The notes beneath the pieces were generated by a model, which was not told where the DNA came from, made no database searches, and worked only from the letters and a program-made list of their open reading frames with translations. This document shows, piece by piece, positions 1 through 7,572 of a stretch of DNA of 16,210 nt (the first letter of the stretch is position 1; every line of letters begins with the position of its first letter). The position numbers were made by a program, and so were the translations under genes. This DNA comes from Candidatus Izemoplasma sp. (GTDB lineage: Bacteria; Bacillota_I; Bacilli_A; Izemoplasmatales; Izemoplasmataceae): NCBI GenBank assembly GCA_007132145.1, contig SLPE01000032.1, positions 1 to 16,210 on the forward strand. The letters are read 5' to 3'.

Positions 1-599
<599 letters not shown>

Positions 600-613
<14 letters not shown>

Positions 614-1352
614 GCTTCCGCCTTTCGATCCTTCCGCGGTTGGAGACGCGGTAGAGGACCATCATCGCGACGAACACGAGTGTACAGAGCGTCAACACGT
701 AGGTCACCCTGCTCGTGAACATCGGCGCCACGTGTTCGGGAATCTCGGTCACGAACCAGTAATTGTGAAATGCGTTGTCCGAGATGTTCATGATGCCCAG
801 ATTGATTTGATTCATCACCGGCATCATCAACAACGTCACCAAGAAGACCTTGAACGTCGTATGCAGATCGACACGATGATCGTACGCCTTGTAGAAATAC
901 AAAGGGACCATGATGATCGTCATGTGGATGAGGATGAAATGGTAGTAACGGATGTTCGTGTACGGGAAGCCGTATCCGAACGGAATGAACATCGCCATGA
1001 ACCCGCCGAGGACGGCGAAGAAGAAGGCGTACTCGAACACTTTTGTGTGGTTCGTCTTGATGAGCGTCAACGACAAGAACACGCCGAAACTGCAAATGTG
1101 CAAAGGATAGGAAGGATATCCGCCGAGCCAGTTGTGCGCATGATAGATCATCTCGAGCGCGACGAGGAACCAGAAGAAGCCGGCGACGACTCTCTTTTCA
1201 TGACGGCTCTTGCGAATCGCGTCCGCAAACTTCAACGGCAAGACGATGGCGACGACGGCGAGACCGATGTGCATCGCGTGATGCCACGTGAAAAGCCTGA
1301 CGGCCCGGTCGGGGTCGATCACATAGCCGAAAAAATCACTGAACATCTTCAT
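600..1352 (-). CDS. YwaF / TIGR02206-type integral membrane protein (TMEM164-related)
   Basis: A 250-residue polytopic membrane protein with about seven hydrophobic segments (near residues 25-42, 56-74, 80-98, 104-126, 135-153, 164-182, 208-232). Conserved-looking motifs are HAHNW (71-75), YPLHICSFG (82-90), GGFMAMFIPFGYG (116-128), and a late N-Y-W-F motif (about 198-201). This pattern matches the TIGR02206/YwaF family, which is related to eukaryotic TMEM164, reported as a phospholipid acyltransferase; any acyltransferase role here is inference. The Cys in HICS and nearby His residues would be the candidates to compare. The gene sits between tsaB and rimI, where the common Firmicutes operon has no gene. 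GGAGGAGA lies only 2-3 bases before the first ATG (1352) and about 9 before the second (1346), so the true start may be 1346. Confidence 0.85.
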
Positions 1353-1361
1353 TCTCCTCCG

Positions 1362-1967
1362 TCACCCTCCTTGCCTTTCCGCTTCGGTTTTACGCAAATA
1401 ACGCGGTGCGAGCGCATGGATGTCCTCGACGTCGTGCATCAACGTCGAACGGAACACCTTTTGCATGTCGGGACGCCCCGACGAAATGCGCAACGCCTCT
1501 TTGTACGGTCCGTCTTCGATGACGGACAAGGACGCGAAACCGTCATCCTCGACGCAACGCAATCCGCCATTTTCGATGTCGTATACGCCATAGAAGACAT
1601 TGCCGCGACGGGCGTCCAGACAAGGCACGACCGTCGTCTCTTGCGAAACCGATGAAGCGATCAACGCAAGACTGCTCACCGTTTTCAAAGATACTGAACG
1701 GGTCCACGCGAACACTTTCGCGACGACGACGCCGGCGCGTACACCCGTGTAACTCCCCGGTCCGACGCCGACGATCACTTCATCGATATCCGCGGCTTTG
1801 ACTCCGAGCGAATCACTTAGCGTCGCGACGGTTTTCATCAATGTCGCCGAATGGTCGTTGTCGCCCTTTTCATAGATTTCACCAAGGGCTTTCTCTCCTT
1901 CGAAAAAGGCGACATACAAATACGCGGTCGCCGTGTCAAGTACCAAGCGCGTGCGCGATGTCTTCAT
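1362..1967 (-). CDS. tsaB: TsaB, partner subunit of the t6A37 threonylcarbamoyltransferase complex
   Basis: TsaB is a catalytically inactive ASKHA-fold paralogue of TsaD that scaffolds the bacterial t6A complex with TsaD and TsaE in the cytoplasm. The 201-residue product shows the family signature GVGPGSYTGVR at residues 67-77 and the N-terminal strand LVLDTATAYLYVAF (8-21) seen in TsaB proteins. A longer reading to 2006 exists, but the ATG at 1967 is preferred: GGAGGGG lies about 6 bases upstream, and residues align to the family from this point. It overlaps the 3' end of tsaE by 32 bases. The stop is 9 bases before the downstream membrane-protein start. The C-terminal part is more variable, as usual for TsaB. 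Confidence 0.94.
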   Translation of the reverse strand: MKTSRTRLVLDTATAYLYVAFFEGEKALGEIYEKGDNDHSATLMKTVATLSDSLGVKAADIDEVIVGVGPGSYTGVRAGVVVAKVFAWTRSVSLKTVSSLALIASSVSQETTVVPCLDARRGNVFYGVYDIENGGLRCVEDDGFASLSVIEDGPYKEALRISSGRPDMQKVFRSTLMHDVEDIHALAPRYLRKTEAERQGG

Positions 1968-2388
1968 AGCGTCCCCTCCCCGTGACCCGTATACGCCGGC
2001 GTTCATCTCCGCCGTGTTCGATATGGATCGTCAAGAAGTCTTCGGGAAGACTCTCTTCGACGTACTTCACCCATTCGACGACGCAAACGCCGTTCGTTCT
2101 CGTCGCTTCCTCGACCTCGGCATCATAGCCGACGCCTTCGAGACGGTAAGCGTCGACATGGACGAACGGAAATGCACCCGTATGATAATGTTTGATGATC
2201 GTGAACGTCGGTGAGTTGATGCGATCCTCGATGCCGAGCGCCGCACCGAAAAACTGCGTGAACGTCGTCTTGCCCACGCCCAATGCGCCGTCAAGACCGA
2301 CGACGAATCCCGGAAATACGACATCCGCGACCCGATTCGCGAAGGTTTTCATGTCCGATAAGTCGTTGATGACGATGTCTTCACGCAC
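1936..2388 (-). CDS. tsaE: TsaE, ATPase of the t6A37 biosynthesis complex
   Basis: TsaE is the P-loop ATPase that resets the TsaB-TsaD complex between rounds of t6A formation. The 150-residue product has a Walker A loop GALGVGKTT at 34-42, NSPTFTII (58-65) and HVDAYRL (77-83), equivalent to the family's H-x-D-x-Y-R-L, and EWVKYVEESLPED (105-117). The start is GTG at 2388, because AAGGAGGTGG ends about 5-8 bases upstream; the open frame continues to 2547 but runs through the promoter and is not coding. It is the first gene of its operon, with an extended -10 promoter about 25 bases upstream and a predicted leader of only about 18 bases. Confidence 0.95.
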   Translation of the reverse strand: MREDIVINDLSDMKTFANRVADVVFPGFVVGLDGALGVGKTTFTQFFGAALGIEDRINSPTFTIIKHYHTGAFPFVHVDAYRLEGVGYDAEVEEATRTNGVCVVEWVKYVEESLPEDFLTIHIEHGGDERRRIRVTGRGRYEDIAHALGT

Positions 2389-2412
2389 ACGCACCACCTC
2401 CTTCAATGGGAA

Positions 2413-2418
2413 ATTATA
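2413..2418 (-). promoter_or_regulatory. Extended -10 promoter for the tsaE operon
   Basis: On the minus strand this reads TATAAT preceded by TGG (TGGTATAAT), an extended -10 element. No good TTGACA lies 16-18 bases upstream (TGTATC at 2436-2441). Transcription would start near 2406, 18 bases before the tsaE GTG. Confidence 0.75.
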
Positions 2419-2459
2419 CCATATTTTACGAGTCCGATACAGCAAAAGGGAACGTATGC

Positions 2460-2465
2460 TATAAT
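2460..2465 (+). promoter_or_regulatory. Extended -10 promoter for the lipid kinase gene
   Basis: TATAAT preceded by TGC (TGCTATAAT). The expected -35 position (2437-2442, ATACAG) is poor and coincides with the -35 position of the divergent tsaE promoter. The predicted start near 2472 gives a leader of about 30 bases. Confidence 0.75.
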
Positions 2466-2501
2466 GGTTCTGTCCCGCCCTCGTGCGAAAGGAGGTCGCC
2501 C

Positions 2502-3359
2502 ATGACGGTTCTTCTTTACAACCCGCTCTCGAAAAGCAGGAAATCAAGACGCGTCGTCAAAAGACTCGTCGACCGCTTCAAGAAACACAACGTTCCCTTC
2601 CGTGTCAAAAGCCTTCTCAAAATCGCCGATCTCGAAACCTACCTCAAAGAAGCCCCTAAAGGCGTCCGCATCATCCTCATCGGTGGAGACGGCACGATCA
2701 ACACCTTCATCAACAACACGATGAACATCCCTTTCAAAACACCGATCTATCTCCATAAAAGCGGCTCAGGCAACGATTTCCTTCGCAGTCTCAAAGCCTA
2801 CGACCCGCCCCACCAACACATCATGCGACTCCTTACCGACACGACCGAGCGTCATTTCATCAACGGCGCCGGCATCGGCATGGACGGTGAAGTCTGCGAT
2901 CGCGTCAACCGTTCAAAGAAGAAGCGACAGATCAACTATCTCGTCCATACCGTGAAGACGTTCTTCTCCTATAAGCCGAAAACCGTAGAAGCGACCATCG
3001 ACGGTGAAACCTTCACCTTCAAGCGGACCTATGTCGCCAACATCAACAACGGCGCCTACATCGGCGGCGGCATGAAAATCACCCCCAAGGCACGTCTCGA
3101 CGAGGCGGCCCTCGACGTCATCATCGTCCACAACGTCTCCAAACCGATCTTGATGCTCGTCCTTCTCACCGTCTACCTCGGCATCCACACCGCCTTCAAA
3201 TCCTTCGTCTTCACCGCCAAGGCGAAAGACGTCTCGATCCGTTTTCCCGATGCGCAAATCGCCCAATGCGACGGAGAAACCCTGCTCGACACAAAAACGC
3301 TGACCGTCTCGGTCAGCGACAAGATCGTCCGATTCAAGCGCTTCAAAAAGGCGTTCTGA
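2502..3359 (+). CDS. DagK/YegS-type lipid kinase (diacylglycerol kinase catalytic domain)
   Basis: A 285-residue soluble lipid kinase that should phosphorylate diacylglycerol or a related lipid alcohol at the membrane, returning it to phospholipid synthesis. The nucleotide-binding motif IGGDGTINTFIN is at 60-71 (GGDGT 61-65), followed by KSGSGNDFLRSL (86-97), equivalent to the family GTGNDFAR, NGAGIGMDGEV (121-131), and CDGE near the C-terminus. Length is normal for the DgkB/BmrU group. The ATG at 2502 was chosen because AAAGGAGG lies 7 bases upstream; an open frame from 2406 crosses the promoter. It is a lone plus-strand gene, divergent from tsaE and convergent with the EamA gene, whose coding end it overlaps by 17 bases. 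Exact substrate cannot be told from sequence. Confidence 0.93.
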   Translation: MTVLLYNPLSKSRKSRRVVKRLVDRFKKHNVPFRVKSLLKIADLETYLKEAPKGVRIILIGGDGTINTFINNTMNIPFKTPIYLHKSGSGNDFLRSLKAYDPPHQHIMRLLTDTTERHFINGAGIGMDGEVCDRVNRSKKKRQINYLVHTVKTFFSYKPKTVEATIDGETFTFKRTYVANINNGAYIGGGMKITPKARLDEAALDVIIVHNVSKPILMLVLLTVYLGIHTAFKSFVFTAKAKDVSIRFPDAQIAQCDGETLLDTKTLTVSVSDKIVRFKRFKKAF

Positions 3360-4275
3360 GTGTCTCCTCGGAGACACTCTTTTCTTTTTTTGCGCGCGCG
3401 AACATCTTTCGTCTCACCGGAGAGACTTCCGTAATCAATATCCCCGCCATCACGAGCAATCCGCCCGAAACCGTCGCCGTGCTCAAATGTTCCCCGATGA
3501 TCAGCACCGACCCGATGGCGCCGAACAACCCTTCCATCGCGACGATCAAACTGACACGCGTCGCGCTCGAGAGTTTCAAGGCGACACTTTGGATGCTGAA
3601 GCCCAACGCCGTGTTGAAGACCCCCAGGAAGCCGAGCGGCCAAGCGTGGACGAACGTAAGTGCCGGCCACGTCTCGAAAGGGGCGAACAACCCGGCCAGC
3701 ACCATCGCCGAAACCATTGACACGAAAACGAAGACGACCGGGTCGAGATCGTGCCGTTTCTGCCAATGACTACTGAGGACGACGTGGAAAGCGACGAGTA
3801 CGGCGCAGAGGAAGGTGAACACGTCGCCGATGTTGATGTCGCCGAAACGGACGCCGTGTAACGAAATGAAATACAGACCCGTCAAAGAAACGGCGACGGC
3901 GACCAGATTGTACTTGTCGACGCGGATCCGTGAAAACAGCATCGCCAGAAAAGGGACGAAGACGATGTTGAGTTGTGTGATGAAGGCGTTCTTCGAAGGC
4001 GTGGTGTGAATCGCCCCCAACGTCTGGAAATAGAACCCCAAAAACAAGAAGACGCCGGTGACGGCGCCGAAGACGATGTGGCGACGATCGAGCCTCTTGA
4101 GCCGACGGCGGTAGATCGCCGCCATGACGCAAACGGCTACGAGAAAACGGGAGAACAACACCGAATTGGCGCCGAACCCCGCTTCTACAGCCAATTTCGT
4201 GATCGGGAACCCGAGTCCCCAGATCACCGTGACCGCAACGAGCATCACTTCGCTGACATAGGTCGCCTTCTTCAA
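3343..4275 (-). CDS. EamA-family transporter (drug/metabolite transporter superfamily)
   Basis: A 310-residue membrane protein with about ten hydrophobic segments in two repeated halves, as expected for DMT-superfamily permeases. The first segment carries VIWGLGFPITKLA (about 18-30), the usual EamA opening motif, and a second hallmark region SATRVSLIVAMEGLFGAIGS (about 228-247) begins the late half. Substrate is unknown; family members export amino acids, metabolites or drugs. The frame opens with TTG at 4275, overlapping the pgi stop in a TTGA arrangement, but has no clear ribosome site. The ATG at 4245 is an alternative, so the start is uncertain and translation may depend on coupling to pgi. 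The last ten or so codons (ending SEETLRTPF) are the complement of the terminator of the opposite gene. Confidence 0.88.
   Translation of the reverse strand: MKKATYVSEVMLVAVTVIWGLGFPITKLAVEAGFGANSVLFSRFLVAVCVMAAIYRRRLKRLDRRHIVFGAVTGVFLFLGFYFQTLGAIHTTPSKNAFITQLNIVFVPFLAMLFSRIRVDKYNLVAVAVSLTGLYFISLHGVRFGDINIGDVFTFLCAVLVAFHVVLSSHWQKRHDLDPVVFVFVSMVSAMVLAGLFAPFETWPALTFVHAWPLGFLGVFNTALGFSIQSVALKLSSATRVSLIVAMEGLFGAIGSVLIIGEHLSTATVSGGLLVMAGILITEVSPVRRKMFARAKKEKSVSEETLRTPF
3358..3391 (+). terminator. Intrinsic terminator of the lipid kinase gene
   Basis: A perfect 9-bp stem (GAGTGTCTC / GAGACACTC, 3358-3366 and 3371-3379) with loop CTCG, followed by TTTTCTTTTTTT. It begins in the kinase stop codon and lies within the 3' coding end of the convergent EamA gene. 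Confidence 0.9.
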
Positions 4276-5588
4276 CGTTTCAACCGTTTTTCAAGCGCAG
4301 CGCGGGCCGCCTCGAACCCCGGCTTTCCAAGGAGCGCGAACATGTTCTTCTTGTACGCTTCGACACCGGGTTGATCGAAAGGATTCACACCGAGCATGAC
4401 CCCGCCGATCCCGCATGCGAGCATGAAGAAGTAGAGCAGATACCCCAAAGCGTTCGCATCCCGTCTTCGAAGTCGCAGTCCGATGACGCCGACTCCGCCT
4501 TCAAGATGCGCGAGCGCCGTCGCTTCGAGCGCCGTCTCGTTCACGTCGTCGAGTCGTCTTCCTTCGAGATATCCGAGTCCGTCGCTTCCGTCTTGTAGCG
4601 GCGTGACGCGCATGTCGTTGTCTTCTTCATCGACAGTGAGCATGGTCTCGAACAGATGCCGTTCACCGTCTTGGACATACTGTCCGAGCGAATGCAGATC
4701 GGTCGTGAAAGCGGCACTGGCGACGAACAATCCCTTGCCGTCCTTCCCTTCACTTTCACCGAAGAGTTGTTTCCACCATTCGGAAACCGACGTGAACGCC
4801 GGCTCACCGGTGACGAACAACTCGATTTTCTTGCCCGCATCGTAAAACGCCTTACGCGTCGCGGCATAAAGACAGGCATCGTCTTTCTCTCGCAACGTCT
4901 CCATCGCCTCGAGCGCCCCCGAAATCAATGCATCTACATCGAGTCCTGCCACCGCCGACGGCAACATGCCGACAGCCGTGAAGACACTGAAGCGTCCCCC
5001 GATATCTTCCGGAACGGGATACGTCTCGTAACCTTCTTTTGCGGCCAGAGCGCATAGCGCGCCTTTTTCCGGATCGGTCACGGCGACGATCCGCTCGGCG
5101 GCACCCTGTCTGCCATGACGTTCTTCAAGCATGCCGCGCAGCGACCTGAAGGCGATCGCCGGTTCCGTCGTCGTCCCGGATTTACTGATGACGATCACGG
5201 AAAACCGCTTGTCTTGCAAATAGTCCGCCAAAGCTTCGAGATAGGCGCCGGACAAATGGTGTCCCGCGAACACGACTTCGGTCTCGTGTTTCTCGAAATA
5301 CCCTCCGAGCGCTTCGATCAGCGCCTTCGCCCCGAGATACGACCCGCCGATGCCGACAACGACGACCACGTCGCTGTTCGCGCGCAGACGCGCGGCCGTT
5401 TCCTTGATGCGTTTGAGCTCATCGCTGCGAGCGAACCGCTGCGGCCAATCGGTCCACCCGGTGAACTCACCGCCGCGAACGCGCCCTTCGAACAAGCGTG
5501 CGCGAATCGCCTGCGCCTCTTTCATCATCCGCTTCGCATCGGTCTGCACCGATGGAGGGACGTGTTTGAAATCCAACCTCAAAGCCAT
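4272..5588 (-). CDS. pgi: Glucose-6-phosphate isomerase
   Basis: Interconverts glucose-6-phosphate and fructose-6-phosphate in glycolysis. The 438-residue length is typical of the short Firmicutes-type PGI. Seen in order: VVGIGGSYLGAKA (77-89), the sugar-phosphate loop ISKSGTTTEPA (134-144), signature 1 EDIGGRFSVFTAVG (194-207), GESEGKDGKG (277-286, catalytic Glu 280), TDLHSLGQYVQDG (296-308, His 299), and signature 2 ending FDQPGVEAYKKNM (404-416, catalytic Lys in YKK). All expected catalytic residues are present. The ATG at 5588 follows GGAGG. A hairpin with a U-run lies just upstream, between the S1-protein gene and pgi, so expression may be partly attenuated or use an unseen internal promoter. 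The end overlaps the EamA start. Confidence 0.97.
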   Translation of the reverse strand: MALRLDFKHVPPSVQTDAKRMMKEAQAIRARLFEGRVRGGEFTGWTDWPQRFARSDELKRIKETAARLRANSDVVVVVGIGGSYLGAKALIEALGGYFEKHETEVVFAGHHLSGAYLEALADYLQDKRFSVIVISKSGTTTEPAIAFRSLRGMLEERHGRQGAAERIVAVTDPEKGALCALAAKEGYETYPVPEDIGGRFSVFTAVGMLPSAVAGLDVDALISGALEAMETLREKDDACLYAATRKAFYDAGKKIELFVTGEPAFTSVSEWWKQLFGESEGKDGKGLFVASAAFTTDLHSLGQYVQDGERHLFETMLTVDEEDNDMRVTPLQDGSDGLGYLEGRRLDDVNETALEATALAHLEGGVGVIGLRLRRRDANALGYLLYFFMLACGIGGVMLGVNPFDQPGVEAYKKNMFALLGKPGFEAARAALEKRLKR

Positions 5589-5608
5589 GAATCATCGCCT
5601 CCTTCACC

Positions 5609-5635
5609 AAAAAAACAGTGAGGGTCACTCACCGT
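5609..5635 (-). terminator. Intrinsic terminator or attenuator between the S1-protein gene and pgi
   Basis: Read on the minus strand: ACGGTGAG, loop TGACC, CTCACTGT, then a run of T. This is an 8-bp stem with one G-U wobble, and seven U's follow (A-run 5609-5615 on the plus strand; the last stem pair uses the first). It overlaps the S1 gene stop codon and ends 20 bases before the pgi ATG. Confidence 0.65.
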
Positions 5636-5954
5636 CGTGTGTTTCGTATCCGGCAATCCATTCGCCGAGTCTTTTACGCAACGGGGCGAATCCCGTCTTC
5701 AATTTGATGCGCAGTCTCTTCTTGCGCTTATGCAACGTCTTGAAACTCAACGACACCTTCGTGTCGTCCTGGATGCTCAACACTTCGAGGTCGAGTTGTT
5801 CCCCGACGCTGACATAGTCTTCGATATCCCTGACATAACGGTCGCTGAACTCGGAAATATGAATCAATCCGTACGCGCCGTCTTCGAGTTTCACGAAGGC
5901 ACCGTACGGTTTGAGCGCCGTGATTTCACCTCTGACGATGTCGCCTTCCTTCAC
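5625..5954 (-). CDS. yugI: S1-domain RNA-binding protein, YugI/CvfD (GSP13) type
   Basis: A 109-residue protein with a single S1 OB-fold domain (about residues 2-74), opening with IVRGEITALKPYGAFVKLED (6-25) and containing GLIHISEFS (29-37), VGEQLDLEVLSIQ (50-62) and KVSLSFK (66-72). A basic linker (KRKKRLRIKLK, 76-86) is followed by GFAPLRKRLGEWI (88-100), matching the C-terminal helix of YugI/CvfD proteins. These bind RNA or ribosomes and affect post-transcriptional regulation in Bacilli. The start is GTG at 5954 because GGAGGTGG lies about 6 bases upstream; the longer open frame to 6119 runs into the preceding gene. It lies 22 bases after the pgpA-like stop, and a terminator-like hairpin follows. 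The molecular target is unknown. Confidence 0.9.
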   Translation of the reverse strand: MKEGDIVRGEITALKPYGAFVKLEDGAYGLIHISEFSDRYVRDIEDYVSVGEQLDLEVLSIQDDTKVSLSFKTLHKRKKRLRIKLKTGFAPLRKRLGEWIAGYETHDGE

Positions 5955-5976
5955 AAAGCCCACCTCCGGATCGTCT

Positions 5977-6495
5977 TCAAGCGTAACGATGCGCAATCGA
6001 ACTCGCGGCCGCCGCAGCGATCGCGCCGACGATGTCGTCGAGGAAGGTATGACACTTGTCCTTGTCCTTCCCGATGATGTCGAGTTCGCGGATGATGCCC
6101 GGCTTCTTCTTGTCGACATAGCCGAAGTTCGTCAATCCGATCGAACCGTACACGTTGACGATCGCGAGTGCGAGCACTTCGTCGACGCCGTAAAGTCCGT
6201 GATCGTCCATCAATTTCGTGCGCAAAGGTTCACGGATATGTCCCTTTTCCGCCAAAATGTCGAGTTCGAGGCCGGTCAGAATCGCATTTTGAACTTCACG
6301 CTTCATGACGACACGCTCGACATGGTCCAGACACACCGCTTCGGTCAATTCGGGCACATACTTGACTTGCAAGTCATAGGTGATTTCCGCGATGTCTTCA
6401 AGCCGGACGCCGCGTTCCTCGAGCATCTTCACGACGATGTCGCGTTGTGTCGAATCGTTGAGTTGGTTCTCTTCCATCCTACGTTGGAGTTTCAT
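5977..6495 (-). CDS. pgpA: PgpA-family phosphatidylglycerophosphatase (YutG type)
   Basis: A 172-residue soluble PgpA-fold protein, predicted to dephosphorylate phosphatidylglycerophosphate in phosphatidylglycerol synthesis. Characteristic stretches are LLEERGV-like (24-30, MLEERGV), IAEITYDLQ (35-43), REVQNAILTGLELDILAE (about 67-84), LYGVDEVLALAIVNVYGSIG (about 101-120), LTNFGYVDK (121-129), and the terminal CHTFLDDIVGA. These match YutG of Bacillus closely. It has no obvious membrane helix. Position next to nfu (YutI) and near yutD repeats the Bacillus yut cluster. The ATG at 6495 overlaps the nfu stop (ATGA); the ATG at 6477 is an alternative, and neither has a strong ribosome site. Bacilli can have another PGP phosphatase, so the in vivo substrate is inferred. 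Confidence 0.9.
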   Translation of the reverse strand: MKLQRRMEENQLNDSTQRDIVVKMLEERGVRLEDIAEITYDLQVKYVPELTEAVCLDHVERVVMKREVQNAILTGLELDILAEKGHIREPLRTKLMDDHGLYGVDEVLALAIVNVYGSIGLTNFGYVDKKKPGIIRELDIIGKDKDKCHTFLDDIVGAIAAAAASSIAHRYA

Positions 6496-6725
6496 GCCAA
6501 CTCGACACCGATGACACCCGGGACTTCCTCGAGCATGATCGCTTCGACACCGTCTTTCAACGTGCTGTCGAGTGCGGCACAACCGACGCATGCGCCCATC
6601 ATTTCCACATAGACGACGCCTTCGTGGTATTTGACGAAGCGGATGTCGCCTCCGTCACGGTTGATATAGGGACGCACTCTTTCAATGACTTTCTTGGCTT
6701 GTTCGACGATTTCTTCGTTCGTCAT
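6492..6725 (-). CDS. NifU C-terminal-domain (Nfu) Fe-S scaffold protein, YutI type
   Basis: A 77-residue single-domain Nfu protein, likely a carrier or scaffold that binds a [4Fe-4S] cluster between two subunits through a C-x-x-C motif. The motif is seen in MMGACVGCAAL, with VRPYINRDGGDIRFV upstream and STLKDGVEAIM downstream, the full family pattern. The ATG at 6725 was chosen because AAAGGAG lies about 9 bases upstream; an in-frame TTG at 6758 lies in the promoter and is excluded. It has its own -10 box just upstream and is followed, by a 4-base overlap, by the pgpA-like gene. Confidence 0.94.
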   Translation of the reverse strand: MTNEEIVEQAKKVIERVRPYINRDGGDIRFVKYHEGVVYVEMMGACVGCAALDSTLKDGVEAIMLEEVPGVIGVELA

Positions 6726-6749
6726 CTCTTTCAACTCCTTTACGGAAAC

Positions 6750-6755
6750 ATTATA
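6750..6755 (-). promoter_or_regulatory. Candidate -10 box for the nfu gene
   Basis: TATAAT on the minus strand, preceded by TTG instead of the TGN extension. No clear -35. The predicted transcript starts about 18 bases before the nfu ATG, so nfu and the genes after it could be expressed apart from yutD. Confidence 0.55.
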
Positions 6756-6787
6756 CAACAGACCCCTTCGACTTCGCTTCGCAAACG

Positions 6788-7087
6788 CTAAGATTTCTCA
6801 TCCTTTTCGTCGGCTTCCATCCGCCTGAGGATGAAATACGGCGCATTGAGCGTCGTCGATTCCATCAAATAATCTTCAATCTCCCTTTTCTTCTTCGCGC
6901 TGAAACCCTTCAACCGCAAAATTTCGGCGCTGACATCTCCGACGATATAGGGGTAACGGTCAAGATAATCGACATAACGGTCGTTGAACGTCTTGACATC
7001 GAGCGCTTCCCTGTGATCACGAACCAACTCGAAATTCCCATGAGCGGTTTCAATGATGTTCGTCTTCGGCTTTTGCGTTTCATTCAT
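6788..7087 (-). CDS. yutD: YutD-family protein of unknown function
   Basis: A 99-residue soluble protein of the YutD-like family (DUF1027). Recognisable features are NFELVRDHREALD (18-30), F-x-x-R-Y-V-D-Y-L-D-R-Y (34-45), YIVGDVSAEILRLKGF (47-62), DYLMESTTLNAPYFILRR (about 72-89) and an acidic, lysine-rich tail. Family members occur widely in Bacilli with no assigned biochemical function. The ATG at 7087 overlaps the ispF stop (ATGA) and follows a GGTGAG sequence, so it is probably co-translated with ispF. A TAG stop at 6788-6790 ends it, and the nfu promoter lies immediately downstream. Confidence 0.9.
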   Translation of the reverse strand: MNETQKPKTNIIETAHGNFELVRDHREALDVKTFNDRYVDYLDRYPYIVGDVSAEILRLKGFSAKKKREIEDYLMESTTLNAPYFILRRMEADEKDEKS

Positions 7088-7572
7088 AATCTCACCAACT
7101 TCCTTTCCAATAACGCGACCGCTTCACAAGCGATCGCTTTTCCTTCTCCGATGACGCCGAGCCCCTCGGCGGTCGTCGCTTTCACGTTGACGCGGCTTTC
7201 GTCGAGACCGAGCAAATCGGCGAGTTGCGTCCTGATCGCTTCCCTGTGAGGTTTCAATCGAGGTTTCTCGAGCATGACCAGACAATCGACATTGCAAATC
7301 CGATAGCCTTCCTCTTCAATCATTTTCAAGACTTCGGCGAGTATGCGTGTCGAATCGATGCCTTCAAAACGCGCATCGTCATCGGGAAAATGCGTTCCGA
7401 GGTCGCCGAGCGCGGCAGCGCCGAGAAGACTTTCCGCAACGGCGTGGATGAGACAGTCGCCGTCGCTGTGCGCGAGCGTCGACATTTCTTCCGAAACGAT
7501 CACGCCTCCGAGTTTGAGCGTTCCTCCCGTCTTCAAGCGATGGATGTCAGTGCTCTTTCCGATGCGCATCAT
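7084..7572 (-). CDS. ispF: 2-C-methyl-D-erythritol 2,4-cyclodiphosphate synthase
   Basis: IspF converts CDP-methylerythritol 2-phosphate to the cyclic diphosphate, releasing CMP, in the MEP isoprenoid pathway. The 162-residue product has D9 and H11 in DIHRL and H43 in LIHAV, matching the three zinc ligands, the LAHSDGD motif at 33-39, GDLGTHFPD (57-65), NVDCLVMLEKPRL (about 94-106) and the C-terminal KATTAEGLGVIGEGKAIA segment. Length is normal and no key residue is missing. The start ATG at 7572 follows GGAGGCG; a second ATG at 7569 is possible. The gene overlaps ispD by 26 bases and yutD by 4. Confidence 0.97.
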   Translation of the reverse strand: MMRIGKSTDIHRLKTGGTLKLGGVIVSEEMSTLAHSDGDCLIHAVAESLLGAAALGDLGTHFPDDDARFEGIDSTRILAEVLKMIEEEGYRICNVDCLVMLEKPRLKPHREAIRTQLADLLGLDESRVNVKATTAEGLGVIGEGKAIACEAVALLERKLVRL

